In this document: positions 1 to 11,078 of the stretch, one piece after another | How positions within the stretch are numbered: position 1 is the first letter of the stretch | How the letters are laid out: each line of letters opens with the position of its first letter | Assembly (NCBI GenBank): GCA_963920665.1 | Contig: OY987265.1 | Coordinates: forward strand, 22,821,001-22,885,000 | From: Straminergon stramineum | Taxonomy: Eukaryota > Streptophyta > Bryopsida > Hypnales > Calliergonaceae | Reading direction: 5' to 3' | Length of the DNA: 64,000 nt | Notes under the pieces: generated by a model | Told to the model about the DNA's origin: nothing | Seen by the model: only the letters and a program-made list of their open reading frames with translations | Databases searched by the model: none | Position numbers and translations under genes: made by a program

Positions 1-1
1 T

Positions 2-235
2 GTACCGCTGTGTTGCAGCGAGTTCTTCACATCTTGGTCCCAACCTAGGCCGATTGTGGAACGATTTCCAAACAAAAATATGCTTGAAGTGACCTCCGAT
101 CACGTCGTTTGTCCCACACGTTCCATTTCAAATCTCGAAGTCCTGCCAAAGGAGGATGTTGTTGCCAGAGCATTAGAAGACGAGGACAACAATAGTACTA
201 CAAGTCTACAGCATGCCACACCAGAAAATTCGTAG
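2..235 (+). CDS. Possible 3'-terminal exon of an unknown gene cut by the left edge
   Basis: An open frame runs from base 2 to a TAG stop at 233-235 (77 codons) without interruption. It has no start codon in the window. The encoded tail is mixed and hydrophilic, with an acidic stretch (ALEDEDNNSTT) near the end, and composition is more balanced than the AT-rich DNA further right. A TGTTGCAG acceptor-like site ends at base 18, so the true exon may begin at 19. I do not recognise the family. A chance open frame of this length is possible, so confidence is low. Confidence 0.35.
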   Translation, partial: VPLCCSEFFTSWSQPRPIVERFPNKNMLEVTSDHVVCPTRSISNLEVLPKEDVVARALEDEDNNSTTSLQHATPENS

Positions 236-1168
236 GATTCAACAGAGAGAGATCATGATTATCAAATGCGCACCTGACGGAATGATTGAACAGGATTGTC
301 GTCAGATTAGCCCACGTACGGTCCTTGGACATACAACGGCACAAAGAATCCGCACAACGTGATGCCTGCTTGCATGGAATGGTGCACCGCGGCCACCGCG
401 CCGAATACCAACATGTCCAGCCATGGCGCAGAAGACGCCCTGCTCACTAACCGACCCAACCAGTTCACCGCCAGCGCCACCAGGATCGGACCACTCATAA
501 TCGCCATCCTTGTAACCAAGCTCGAACACTTAGCAACCAAGCTAAGCTTCAACCTCGTCTCTTTTCACCAATATTTCCACTTGCAATCAGTTCGACGACC
601 TCTCGATCTCCCACAGAGACAGACGGAAGGGAAGCAGGTCTCTCCTTCGCAGAGGAGAGCACCCCCGTCCACTTGGCAAGAGAATTTCAGGGGATTTTAA
701 GGTGCTTACTGTAGGTTTCTAGCCACTCAGCTGCTGCAAGTGGGGTAGCATAAGTTACTGTACTGTACATGGAGTTGGCACCATGGTCCAGTAATAAAGC
801 GGTGGAAGAGGCATTCCGCAGACTAAGAGAGCATATTGGTTGCAGTTTTTTGTTTTTTTTCCTGGCGATTTGTCGCTTCTGTCAGACGATTCTAGCCTGC
901 CTAGATCAATCCCGCCATAAATGCGCCAACAGTGTGAGAGGATTCAAGGATGGCAAGACTCTACTGTACAGTACAGTTTCCAAAAAACATGCTGACTGGT
1001 TGAAAGGATGTGTTGAACGTGCTTTTGTGAAGATGCTTTGGCTGAGTCTGGGCCCCTCCCCAATTTTTGTTGTACAGTACTCATGCTCAGTCGTGGACGG
1101 ATACTGATGCATGGCCAAGCTGGAAACAGAGAAACAACAGAAATAGTGTGATGTGAAGTAAGCTTGCT
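236..1168. other. Gene-poor stretch with one doubtful minus-strand exon
   Basis: No confident gene. On the minus strand, an ATG at about 507 in a good context (AAGGATGG) opens a hydrophobic reading of about 65 residues that meets a stop at 307-309. A GTGGGC donor-like site lies just before the stop, so this could be the first exon of a membrane protein. It would, however, run into the plus-strand frame at 2-235, and overlapping frames are equally open. The rest, 560-1168, shows only short non-matching frames. Confidence 0.2.
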
Positions 1169-1398
1169 TTAACCCTTGAACGCCGGGCTGGTGACCGTGG
1201 AAATCAGGCATTTTTGGAACCGTGTGACATCATCTACTTTAAAAAAATCAAGAATAATCATTGGGAGTCAAACTACTATTGAAGATCTTCCCTTATCACC
1301 CCTAATTCTGAGGATGAATAGTTGCAATTCTGTCCTATATAGGAGAATTCCTTGTCATTCATCAAACGAAAACGTCTACCTCGGTATTTAGGGGTTAA
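1169..1398. mobile_element. TTAA-flanked MITE, family 1 copy a
   Basis: A 230-bp element is bounded by TTAA at 1169-1172 and TTAA at 1395-1398. The body starts CCCTTGAACGCC and ends TATTTAGGGG. It shares a long internal stretch with 1860-2087 and 2216-2447, including TGACATCATCTA, a GTCAAACTACTATTGAAGA block and a GGATGAATAGTTG block. TTAA duplication with CCC/GGG ends is the hallmark of piggyBac-type elements. There is no coding capacity, so it is non-autonomous. Confidence 0.65.
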
Positions 1399-1859
1399 GC
1401 TTAGTACGGGAGAGAAATGGAAATCATTGCGTTGGTGGCATGCTCATTGGGGTGGTGCATCAAATTCGTGCACAGTTCTCACAATCGAAAACGAATTTGG
1501 ATAATCTAACTTCTATACCTTGGTTAGGTTGTTTTCTTTTGTTTGTTATGGTGAGATCTCCTAGACCGGCGTCTCTTGGTCGCATTCTTCATACCATCGG
1601 AAAGCCTTCTGGAAGGAGGGTGCACATACTTTGTTTCATGAAGTTTGAACCTATGGTGTGAAAGTTATTGAATTTTGAAGATTTTACAAATCAAAAAATG
1701 AGAAAATTATTTTTACTGCAATTTTGGTTGTGGCAATAATACTAGGCACATTAGTATTATATGAAGGGCATAATGTAGTGACAAGTTTTCATCCTTTTGG
1801 ATGTTCTTGTGCTCATCCTTATACATTATCATTCAAAATTGGAATGCACTCCAGTGAAC

Positions 1860-2087
1860 TTAATCCTTAAAGGATGAGCTGATCACCATGGAAATCATTT
1901 GTTTTGTTACATTTGAATTGTTGGATTAAAATAATCCAAAAGCATGCACTAAAAGTCAAACTACTATAGAAGACTTCCCCTTTTCACACAAAATTTGGAG
2001 GATGAATAGTTGTACTTGTGTCTTGCATGGAGAGATTCTTTGTCATTCATCATTCGAAAAACAACCATGGCTTCATTTAAGAGGTAA
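1860..2087. mobile_element. TTAA-flanked MITE, family 1 copy b (degenerate)
   Basis: Second copy of the 230-bp family. It starts TTAA-TCCTTAAAGGATG and ends in a decayed AAGAGGTAA. Internal blocks (GTCAAACTACTATAGAAGA, GGATGAATAGTTG, GAGATTCTTTGTCATTCATC) line up with the copies at 1169 and 2216. Confidence 0.55.
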
Positions 2088-2215
2088 GAAATAAATTAGT
2101 TCAAGCAAATTGAAGAAACTATTATGGTTCTTATATGAGGTTTTTGTTGTTACAAGTATTGCAACTATGATACTACTAGTTCTTTATAAATGCATACTTA
2201 TGGTATCTATCATTA

Positions 2216-2447
2216 TTAACCCTTAAAGGATGGACTAGTGACCGCAAAAATCAACCCTTTGGGACTTTTGTGACATCATCTAGTTAAAAAAAATCAAAAA
2301 TACTCCTTGAAGGTCAAAGTACTATTGAAGATCTCCCCTTTCCGCACAAAATTCTAAAGATGGATAGTCGCAATTTTGTCCTACATAGAGAGATTCTTTG
2401 TCATCCATCGAACACTAAACGTCTGTGTGTCAACATTTAAAGGTTAA
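2216..2447. mobile_element. TTAA-flanked MITE, family 1 copy c
   Basis: Third copy, 232 bp, bounded by TTAA at 2216-2219 and 2444-2447. The body starts CCCTTAAAGGATGG and ends ATTTAAAGG. It lies in the same orientation as copies a and b, so three copies sit within 1.3 kb. Confidence 0.6.
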
Positions 2448-4763
2448 CTCTTGCCAATGAATTAATCATTGGTGAACTATATTGTTGGAGAAGGTGTTGC
2501 ATTAATATTTTTTGTTTCATATGCTCAATTTGCCACTAAATATTAACAGAGAATATTTCTTTGTATTTTTCAGAGATGAAATCACATACTAGTCATAATT
2601 TTTCATATTTTCCAAGAAAAAAATCATCCCATCCATAACAATACATACTACTAAACTCTAAATTTTTCATAAAAGGTGTATACTATAGTACAAAACATTA
2701 TATAAAAATTCAAAATTTTGCATATTTCTATAATTAAAAAATAAATATAACTTAAGAATAGAATCTGAAAGTTTAAATTGCAATAAATGGTATCAATTCT
2801 TTTCAAATTTTCAAATAGATATAGAAAGTAGACTTGATGAATTTCATTTCATCAATTGGGCTAATATTCAAAGAAAATCATTTGTATGGCTAAAACTTGT
2901 TGGTCTAGAGCAAGAGTTAGTTATTAGCAACAAACACAAAAAAAGTATTTTTTATGATCCATCTTTGATATAGAAAAGTCAACAATTACTCAAAGAATTT
3001 ATTTTTAACAAAATCTGATACAAAAAGATTTAAAGGGATCTCCCAAAATGAATGACAAATTGTAGTTCATCATTTTTTAATGCCTATTTGAAATCATACT
3101 AAATGCCATTTTGTAGCACCCTAAATGGTCATAGGGTTAATTGAAGAAGGACATTGACAAAGTCTAAATGAAATATTCAATGAATGATTTTCAAGCAAAC
3201 TATAGATTTTGAAGCAAATAATGCATATGCCACATTTAATTACTTTTGAACTTTTGAAAGTCCAAAATTAATAATAGGAAAAAAAATGGTCATAATCCAA
3301 AACAACGGGAGATCTATGCAAAACATTGGGAGATCAATACAAAACATCCCAAGACTCTATGCAAACATAGAGAAGTGTCATTATCTAGTAAGAGATCTCT
3401 AGATGATTTGTCTAGAATTCATTGAATAGTCTAGTAGTTAAATGTGGATCTATCTATCAACATGCATCTATCTATCCTAGAATTTGATGATTTGGGGATG
3501 ACTACTTTTGTAATAAGGCTTATCCTTCTAAGGTCAACTCTAGAAGGACAAAGCCTATGCATATGCTCTTCAACTTCAAAACCCTTCACAATGCTTGCTT
3601 TAATTTGTCACAACATAAAATCATCTTACCATGGTAGTTCGCCCCCACTTCAAATTGCAATAGAATACTTAATTTTAGGAAACATTTTAATCTATTAAAT
3701 TGTAGTACAGACTAGACTTGAGGAAATTCATTTCATCGGGTGAAGTTCTATTCTAAAAAGATCATCTTCATTGGTGAAATTCAAATCTAGAGCAAGAAGC
3801 AAGGATTAGAAGTTCCCAAATACACTACAAGGTGATCCGTGGCACACACAGTCATGTAAATTCATAGAAAAGGATGCAAGACACCTCTGATAATGACACC
3901 AAGAATTTAAAGAGCAAGTGAAGCACACAAAAAATGAAAAGAATTTTTTTTTTATTTTCCATTCTCTAACAGGCTTTGAATGTCATTCCAAAGTCAGATC
4001 ATTCTCGTGTTCCAGGGTTACGTTGAATGGAGGTTGTTTGACGGATGTCTTCTAAGAGATCAAACAAAAGAACGTTTCACTGCACTGCACGGAAAGGTCC
4101 ACTTTTGAACGCAATACGTGTACTACTCGTACTAATTTATGTTTCAAATTCAGTAATCTACACTTCGAATAAGTAGCCTGATTCGATGGGCGGAGTGTGG
4201 TGACGATCCCCGAACCAGAATGAGGTGCGTGACTCCTCTCATGGCAGACGCGATTGATGGTGGACTCTGCGTCTCAATGTACCTCAGCTCGTCAATCACT
4301 GTTCTGTTTAATTAAGCTCTGGGAGACCTGCAACAGTCCACTTGCATCCCTGAGCAACAGTACTTGTGTATATCATACATGCAAGAATGCGGCTTTGTCA
4401 ATCTTTTGAAATTAAAACTATCATTGATGGAAGAGAAACTGGCCAGCTCAAGCTCAAGAACTCACACATGCAAAGCGGAGCTGCTCTGCTCATATTTTCC
4501 GAACCTGTTTAGAGTGAATTGCGCTAGCATAATTCTACATGACTGCAACAATACCAGTCTTCAATGTAACACAACCAATTCTAAACACCAAGGATAATTC
4601 GTTGGACGAATCTCTCTATCGCCATCGCTCTCTGTTAAGCCACCAAAATTCGAATGCAAATGTGGCAGTACGGAGGAAGGAGATAGCCCCGCCTAAGAGG
4701 GCGGGAATCCGGTGGGCGGATGATAAACGTTTTCATTTGCAAGAGTTACATTAAATAGGAAAG
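2448..4763. other. AT-rich intergenic DNA, no supported gene
   Basis: About 70 percent AT to 3.8 kb with no coding signal. The segment 2770-2860 resembles 12605-12690, the junction of the large tandem duplication, and a weaker relative lies at 3650-3760. From 3.96 to 4.76 kb the DNA is richer in GC. An open frame at 4539-4754 ends in a basic tail (RRKEIAPPKRAGIRWADDK) that looks protein-like, but I recognise no family and see no clear flanking exons. Confidence 0.5.
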
Positions 4764-5315
4764 TAACCCCCATTGCTTCAGTACTGTTGCACTATTGCTT
4801 CAATGGGGTAACAGTCTAATATTGAAAGTATACTGCAACAATATTGCAGTAATGCAATAGTATACTTTCAATATTGGATTGGTACCCCATTGAAACAATA
4901 CTACACATTAGAGAAAGTTTGGACTCTCCGGTGGGCTGTCAGGAAGTGCCAATAGGGATCCTCATTGTATTACATTTATTTTGCTTGAGGAACTTTTCCC
5001 CTATTTTTGCACTTCGTCAATTCCAAATGTCATAGCATTCATTGTCGAGTACTATTAGTTAGGGTTGTGACAAGTGTTGTTTTGATATTTGAAAGCACCC
5101 CCAAAGCACCTCCCTCTGACAATTGTGGAATAGAAAACTAAAATATACTTTTGGAACTCCCGATATTCACACAAGGTGAATCTTTATTTTGTCAAAAAAT
5201 TCCCTCTCCTCAGTAGCTTCAATAGGCTCCAGAAATAGACTAATTTGTCAAACCTTGGCAGCCCTCTGGAGAGTCCAAACTTTCTCTAATGAACAATATT
5301 GAAGCAATGGGGGGC
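4764..5315. repeat. Foldback element with nested inverted repeats
   Basis: The left end (CCCCCATTGCTTCA at 4767) is inverted at the right end (TGAAGCAATGGGGGG to about 5314). A longer inverted pair, about 45 bp, links 4884-4932 (CCCCATTGAAACAATA through AGAAAGTTTGGACTCTCC) with 5267-5314. Inside the left end is a hairpin at about 4819-4878, with arms AATATTGAAAGTATACT and AGTATACTTTCAATATT around a 25-nt loop. There are no coding frames. This is a non-autonomous foldback or MITE that has been internally rearranged. Confidence 0.6.
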
Positions 5316-8205
5316 TTTTCCCGATGAGTAGTATATGAAATGGATGGAGTTCATTCAAGTGTTGAGAAAAGTAATATTTTCCTATTTTACATTGATGTGA
5401 CTAGCTTAGTCACTATATGCATGCTTTTAGATTATTTGAACAAAGTAGAACAGGAATTATACTTGGCTGGATGAGGTCCATCAACAAAGTGGTAAAAATT
5501 TCATCAACTCCAGGATGAATAGTCATATTTTTCATTTCAAAATTTTGAGAAAAATCATTCATCTTCAACTTTTTGACAATATAAGTGTTTTACTGTTAAT
5601 GTTTAGTTAGGTGAAAATGAAAAAAAACATATTTTCATTTGGATTTTTGTTGTTTGTATTATAGAAAAGGGAACAAAGATTTCCATTAGCATCCTCTAAT
5701 GAGTAATTGGAAAACTTCCTATCCCTACCCTTCCTGCTCTCCTTTTTTATCCACTATTAAACAAAGAGAAAACAAGAAGTTTTAAACTATTTAAATTTAA
5801 GAAAAATACAACCACCCAACCATTGAAGACATACTCCCTCCGTCCCATAATACTAGTCCCTTTGGAAGGTTTCAATTGTGCCAAATTTCTTGTCCTCTTT
5901 AGTAATATTGTACTTTAGATTTGATTTTAGAATTGTAGATGATTTCTTGTGTTTTTGATGTTAATTAATGAAATGAAGCATACAAAGTCAAATGCTTATT
6001 ATCAACTTTATAAATGAAGACAATTCCCCAAAATGAAGTTTTTATAGCAATGTGAAGTTGAATGGGTCATTGAACTTTTCATTGAATCTATTGAATATCA
6101 AGCCGTTGTTGTGCGAATCTAAACACTTGAAGAGGCTAAGGTAGTTGCACAAGAAGTTTTTTTTCTATATGAAGTCTATTTTTATTTAACTTAATACATT
6201 TTGTATCTATTGCAACCTCCTACACTTTGATTTTTTCTTGATTGGAATTATTTGCTACTTCTTTTACATTTAAAAAGATGCATTGCACAATCACTATAAA
6301 ATCTCAATTTGATTGTACATGCATTGACTCCTTAGTGCCCAAACCACCATTTTTTATGGCCATTGAACTTTGAATTTAAATAAAGTCTTACCCCAACACT
6401 ATTTTGGGTAGTTTCTAAAATTTATTTAATATACTTTAAAGTCTATTTTAAGCATCACAAATCTAATTTTGAAGAAAAATGTTTATGATTTTTCTATTGA
6501 AGATTTTTTGCAAAGCTATCTACTGCAAATTTTGATTTTTTTAGTGATAGAGGCTCATGTAGATCATGTATTACATTGGATCTTGAGGGAAAATCATATT
6601 GGAAATTAATCTAAAATTGTAAAGTAGATATGGAGAATCAATAAATTCATTCTGGTTAGGCATGTTATTTCCTTTAGCCTCATATTTTTTCTATGACCTC
6701 GATTGTGGATTTGACATGTAAAAACTAGATTGAAAGACTTCAAATCACTTTTGCAATCTTTAACACCCTCTTGATCAAATATTATAATCATTCAATCTAT
6801 AAATGATATTGTTGTGTTTTCTTTTTTCTTGTCAGATCCATAACATGTCTAGTTGGAATTCATATGGTTATAATTTCAAAAAATTGATAAAACTAATCAA
6901 GTGTAGTTTATTTTTAAATTTTTAAGCAAAATTTTTTTTTTTTTTTTGAAACACATGGACAATTTCCATTGAATCAAACTTTAAAAATCTCAAGAAAAAC
7001 CTTGGACATTAGGGGTTGAAAAATCTTTGCCAAATCCTTAAGACTTTTCCTTATAATAAAAAAAAGACTAGTATTATGGGATAGAGGTTGGAGAGTAATT
7101 GATAGTACAATTTTAAATTTGACAAGTACACTCTCTATATAGTTTTTGAAATAACACAATATTAAAAAATTCAATTTGAGAATGTTAAAATACCACTAAA
7201 ATAAAATATTTGTTAAATAAATCACATTGTGAAATATTCAAATAAAGCTATATGGTATAAAATATTACTAAAGTATCAAAATATATAATATTTTATTATA
7301 CTATTATATAATAAATACAATACCATTATATTTGGTATTATTAATAAAACTACTACATTATTGAAATTTAGGATTTTATAAACCATTGATCAATTTTATA
7401 TTCTGACATTCCATTGCTTTTCTAATTATGTAGTTGCTCACCTATGTCAATACAAGAAAACTTTGTATACTTGCTTACATGTGGGGGGGTATAATTCCTT
7501 GCCTATGATTAATCCTAGAAAGATGCACCAGTATTGTCAAGATAGTTAAACACTAATTTTCATATTCAAGGATGACTAGGTGTATTTTTGTTACTACAAT
7601 TTCTTTGAAAGTCATTCATTGGATGTTTTTATTAAATTAAGGTACATCCATCCTTTCCAACTTTGCCGCTTAAACCACTTATGAACATGGAGATGTTGGT
7701 TGTGTGAAATATACAACTACATATTTGAAAGTAGAAAATAACTTGAGATACATCATGTTGTTGAACTTCAAAAATTTACGTTGTAATCATCCAAAGTCTA
7801 AAAATCACCAAAAAAATTCTGCAATTGTTTGGTTATAAGTGCTTGTACCTAACATCTATTTAATAAATCCACAATGTCATGACCCCTTTCAAGATTCCTA
7901 TCACAAAATCCATCATGTTTTCATTCCGAAAAAATATCATCCAATTATATCATCTGATGTTCATGATGAAAACCTAGAGTGCAACAAATGAGCGCTCATT
8001 CTCAACATGAGCACAATCGATTCATTGCCATTTGAAGTTGCTAACAGTTGTAGAGTTTATCTACGTTCAGGGCACATGAGATCACCTTTGTATTTGGTCA
8101 TCTAAAATGAGACCTCGATTGTCACTTTGTTGTATCCACGTGTTGTCTTCAATGTCACATCGTTGCTACTTCACTTCACCAATAGACCAACTGAAGCTCT
8201 TGTTA

Positions 8206-8620
8206 AGGTAGAAGCACCCAAATGTAACACTAGTCATTTCCGGACACCTAAAAAACAACCTAAATCCAAGCGCTTGTGGACCCAAAGGAGACAAGTGGGG
8301 TTCTAAAGGAGACACTTGAGGTTCTAAGAAGTTGTCATTTTTCCAAGAAGCAACCAATCACCCGCACTTGATCTAAGTTTAGAGAGTGTTACTTTTGGGT
8401 GTTTCCGTGTCCACTTTGGTGTTAGTCTAATGTCCACAGTAGATGCATCTACAAAGTATTTTTCAAAAATTCATAAAATATTCATACAAGCTCAGAAAAA
8501 TATAAAACCAACCTTGTTGGTTTCTTAAACCATTTCCTAACACACTCACATAATTTTTCCTGTACGCACCCTCCATATCAACAAATCCAAAACAAGTGTC
8601 AAATTTAGGTGCTTCTACCT
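8206..8620. mobile_element. TA-flanked terminal-inverted-repeat MITE with an empty site
   Basis: This 415-bp element has perfect terminal inverted repeats AGGTAGAAGCACC / GGTGCTTCTACCT and is flanked by TA on both sides (8204-8205, 8621-8622). The paralogous unit at about 17115-17130 reads straight through (CTCTTGTTATTTGGCGC) with a single TA, so it is an unfilled site. TA duplication suggests a Tc1/mariner (Stowaway-like) element. It has no transposase. Confidence 0.75.
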
Positions 8621-9473
8621 TATTTGGCGCTCCACATTCAAGTCGGGCAAGCTTCCAAGAATCTGCGGTTCATATATGTTATTAATATAGAAGTGAATAC
8701 TAGTTCGCCCCCCTGTGGTGGCCGGTTCCCCCCTGCCCCACTCACTCACTCCCCCCTGTTTTTTGTGGACTTGGACTGAACGCTCCAGGTCCATGACACT
8801 AAGCTAGCTTGCCCCTACCCGCATTTGCTCTCGGGATCAGCCCTTTTTTTTGGGCACCACGGGGCCAAATTGTACCATTCCAAAATAAATGTCTACTTTT
8901 CGCCAAAAAAAGTAATCTTTTCTTGCCAGAAATTTTTCATTTCTATTTGAAATGTGGAAGAATTCACCAAATTTGGATGAAAAAGTGTATGAATATGATT
9001 AAAAAGTATTTATGGGTCCAAAAGAAGGGTGAATGTAGAAATACAATACTTCACCAAATTTTAAGTGATCGCCACCCTGGCACTTTCTGAGAAAGTAAAA
9101 AAAATCCCGAGTCGGGATAGTTAGCAGTAGACCGTGGCAGGGATGGTATCTGTCTGTACTCGGCAGACATCAGTCGGCGTCGGGTTCCAAAGGCACTAGA
9201 ACTTTCAGTTACTCTCACTTTGCGAATTCGAAGAGTTCAATGGGATTCCGTCCGAGTTTGCAATTCGTCATTCTACAGCCAGCTTCATTGGGATCGACCT
9301 CTGCAGTACGCCCACTGTCCCGGCCGCTACTACTGGGACTCAACCGTTCGCGCTTACTCTCGGGTGCAACGACTCAAGAACTAGGTCCTGGCTCTTGTAT
9401 TCCTTACGTGTAAACTTGTGTGTGTGAATGCTGCTGGAGGGAGTGCGCCTTCCCCTCATCTCGCTCCCCTGCC

Positions 9474-11078
9474 ATGGCTCTCTCCATCGATTCCACTTTT
9501 CTGGCCCAGAACTACATGCGTTGGGTGGGCGGATATCTGGGTCGTCGTTATCTTGTGTTTCGGGCATGCGCCCACGCCACAGTTATAAGCGATAGTTCAC
9601 TAAGAAAGCGATTATATTCTGTAAGAAAGGAGGATTTGGCGACGAGTGAGGCACTGGAATGGCAAGCTGACCAGGATGACGATCTGGACGAGGCGGAGGT
9701 GATTCACCATCTGCACCAGCAGGCCAAGTCCTCGCCAGTGTTCGAAAATGCATTCTCTCGAACCGAGCGCTCCGACGCCATCACCACTCTGGTCACAAGC
9801 TGCTCGGTCCCGTCCCCGTCCCTCCTTGCCAGGGCGGAAGGAAGACCCCTTTCCTCCTTTCGTCGCCTTTCCTTTAGAGAATCCATGCTCGCTAGTCCCA
9901 GTGGTTACTGCTTTGCCGATGTGTCCAACATTGACAAAATCATCCCCAAAGGAGTATGGTGAGACGACTTGGGGATTGCTTTGGCACCCTGGATTAACGG
10001 GGAAAGTCTCGGAGAAATATTTGGAGAATGCGTCGTGTGGCACGTGCAAGTCGACATCGTGGATCTCCTCAGTCCGAGGAGACTCCCCACATGGCGCCCC
10101 GGGAAACGAAGGCGAAATTCAATAAACCAATTCCACCAAGTGCCTGCGCCACCCGAGGAAGACGCATCGCCAATAAACCATCCTCCTCAGGCCAAGCGAT
10201 TCAAGGGAGTCCGCTACCGCCGCGAACGCAGGACGTGGGCAGCCGAGATGAAGCCCCCCAAGTCCAAGGACAAGGTGTCCTTCGGAGAATTCAAGTCTCA
10301 AGCGCAAGCTGCTCGCGCCATCGACGCAGCTTTCCACTACTACGGCAAGCCACATCTACTCAACTTTCCAGACTCCACTGGGATTCTGTCACGCAGGCCC
10401 TGTGCAGCAGGAGTTCTCAACGAGAAAGACAAGTTGAGATTCGTGAAGGAGCAAGTGAAGTGGCTGGCATCGGTAGCCTCCACACTGTCGTCCTCGCCCC
10501 CTTTGTTGCCCCTCGAAATTCCAGAGTCGTCGTCCGGAGGCTGCATTGGGGACACTTTAGGGTTTCGCACATTGTCTGGGATCGCATCTTTTCTAAGTTG
10601 TGGAGATGCGGACGAGTCCGACGATGGCATCTCCCAACCTCTTCCCTCGCCGCCCCCGGATGCACCGGCTGAATTGGCGAGCAGTGCCTCGATGGAGGCC
10701 CCTTTTTTGGGTGCAGTTGCTACAGGTGGTATCATGGGTTCATTGGAAGAGTATCAGGGTCTGCTTGATTGGAGTTCGGAGGACCCCCTTGTTGCCCCGA
10801 GATCGTTTCCCGGTCGGTGGTCGCCCGGCAGCTCCGTGCAGATCACGGACGGGTGGGATGGCGCAGAAGTCTCTGGCGCTCCAGCCGTGATGAATTTGAC
10901 CAATTCCGCAGAGCCTTCTTGTGAGAGCCCGGCATCGTGGACGAACTACCTCGCAGTCTCTCCTCCAGTTTCCATGCTTCCATTGCCTCCTCGGAGTCCA
11001 ATTAGTTTTTATGTGGATGTTACGCATGGTTTGGTGGAGAGCGAAAGCTTTGGAGGTGGAGAATGGCTGAGAGGCTGA
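9474..11078 (+). CDS. AP2/ERF transcription factor, duplicate copy with an in-frame stop (may be spliced around)
   Basis: Left paralogue of the gene at 21263. The same ATG in a GCCATGG context opens the frame, but TGA at 960-962 of the 9 kb block (9960-9962) stops it after 162 codons. The frame then stays open to 11078 and contains the AP2 domain (about 10200-10379: FKGVRY, WAAEMKPP, AARAIDAAFHYYGK, LLNFPDS). No ATG lies between the stop and the domain, so unspliced mRNA could not yield a complete AP2 domain. The stop sits inside a G|GTGAGA donor. Joining 9958 to 10073 (acceptor CTCCTCAG) removes 114 nt and keeps frame. It is therefore either a broken copy or a gene with a small intron. From 10051 to 11615 it is identical to the other copy. 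Confidence 0.6.

Noticed and set aside
9612..10049. 145-codon minus-strand frame opposite the ERF N-terminus
   Set aside because: Shadow of the sense gene; no family resemblance and no splice support.
9969..11078. 369-residue ERF product starting at 9969
   Set aside because: The apparent start is TTG, not ATG. No ATG lies between the stop and the AP2 domain, so this is not a credible translation start.
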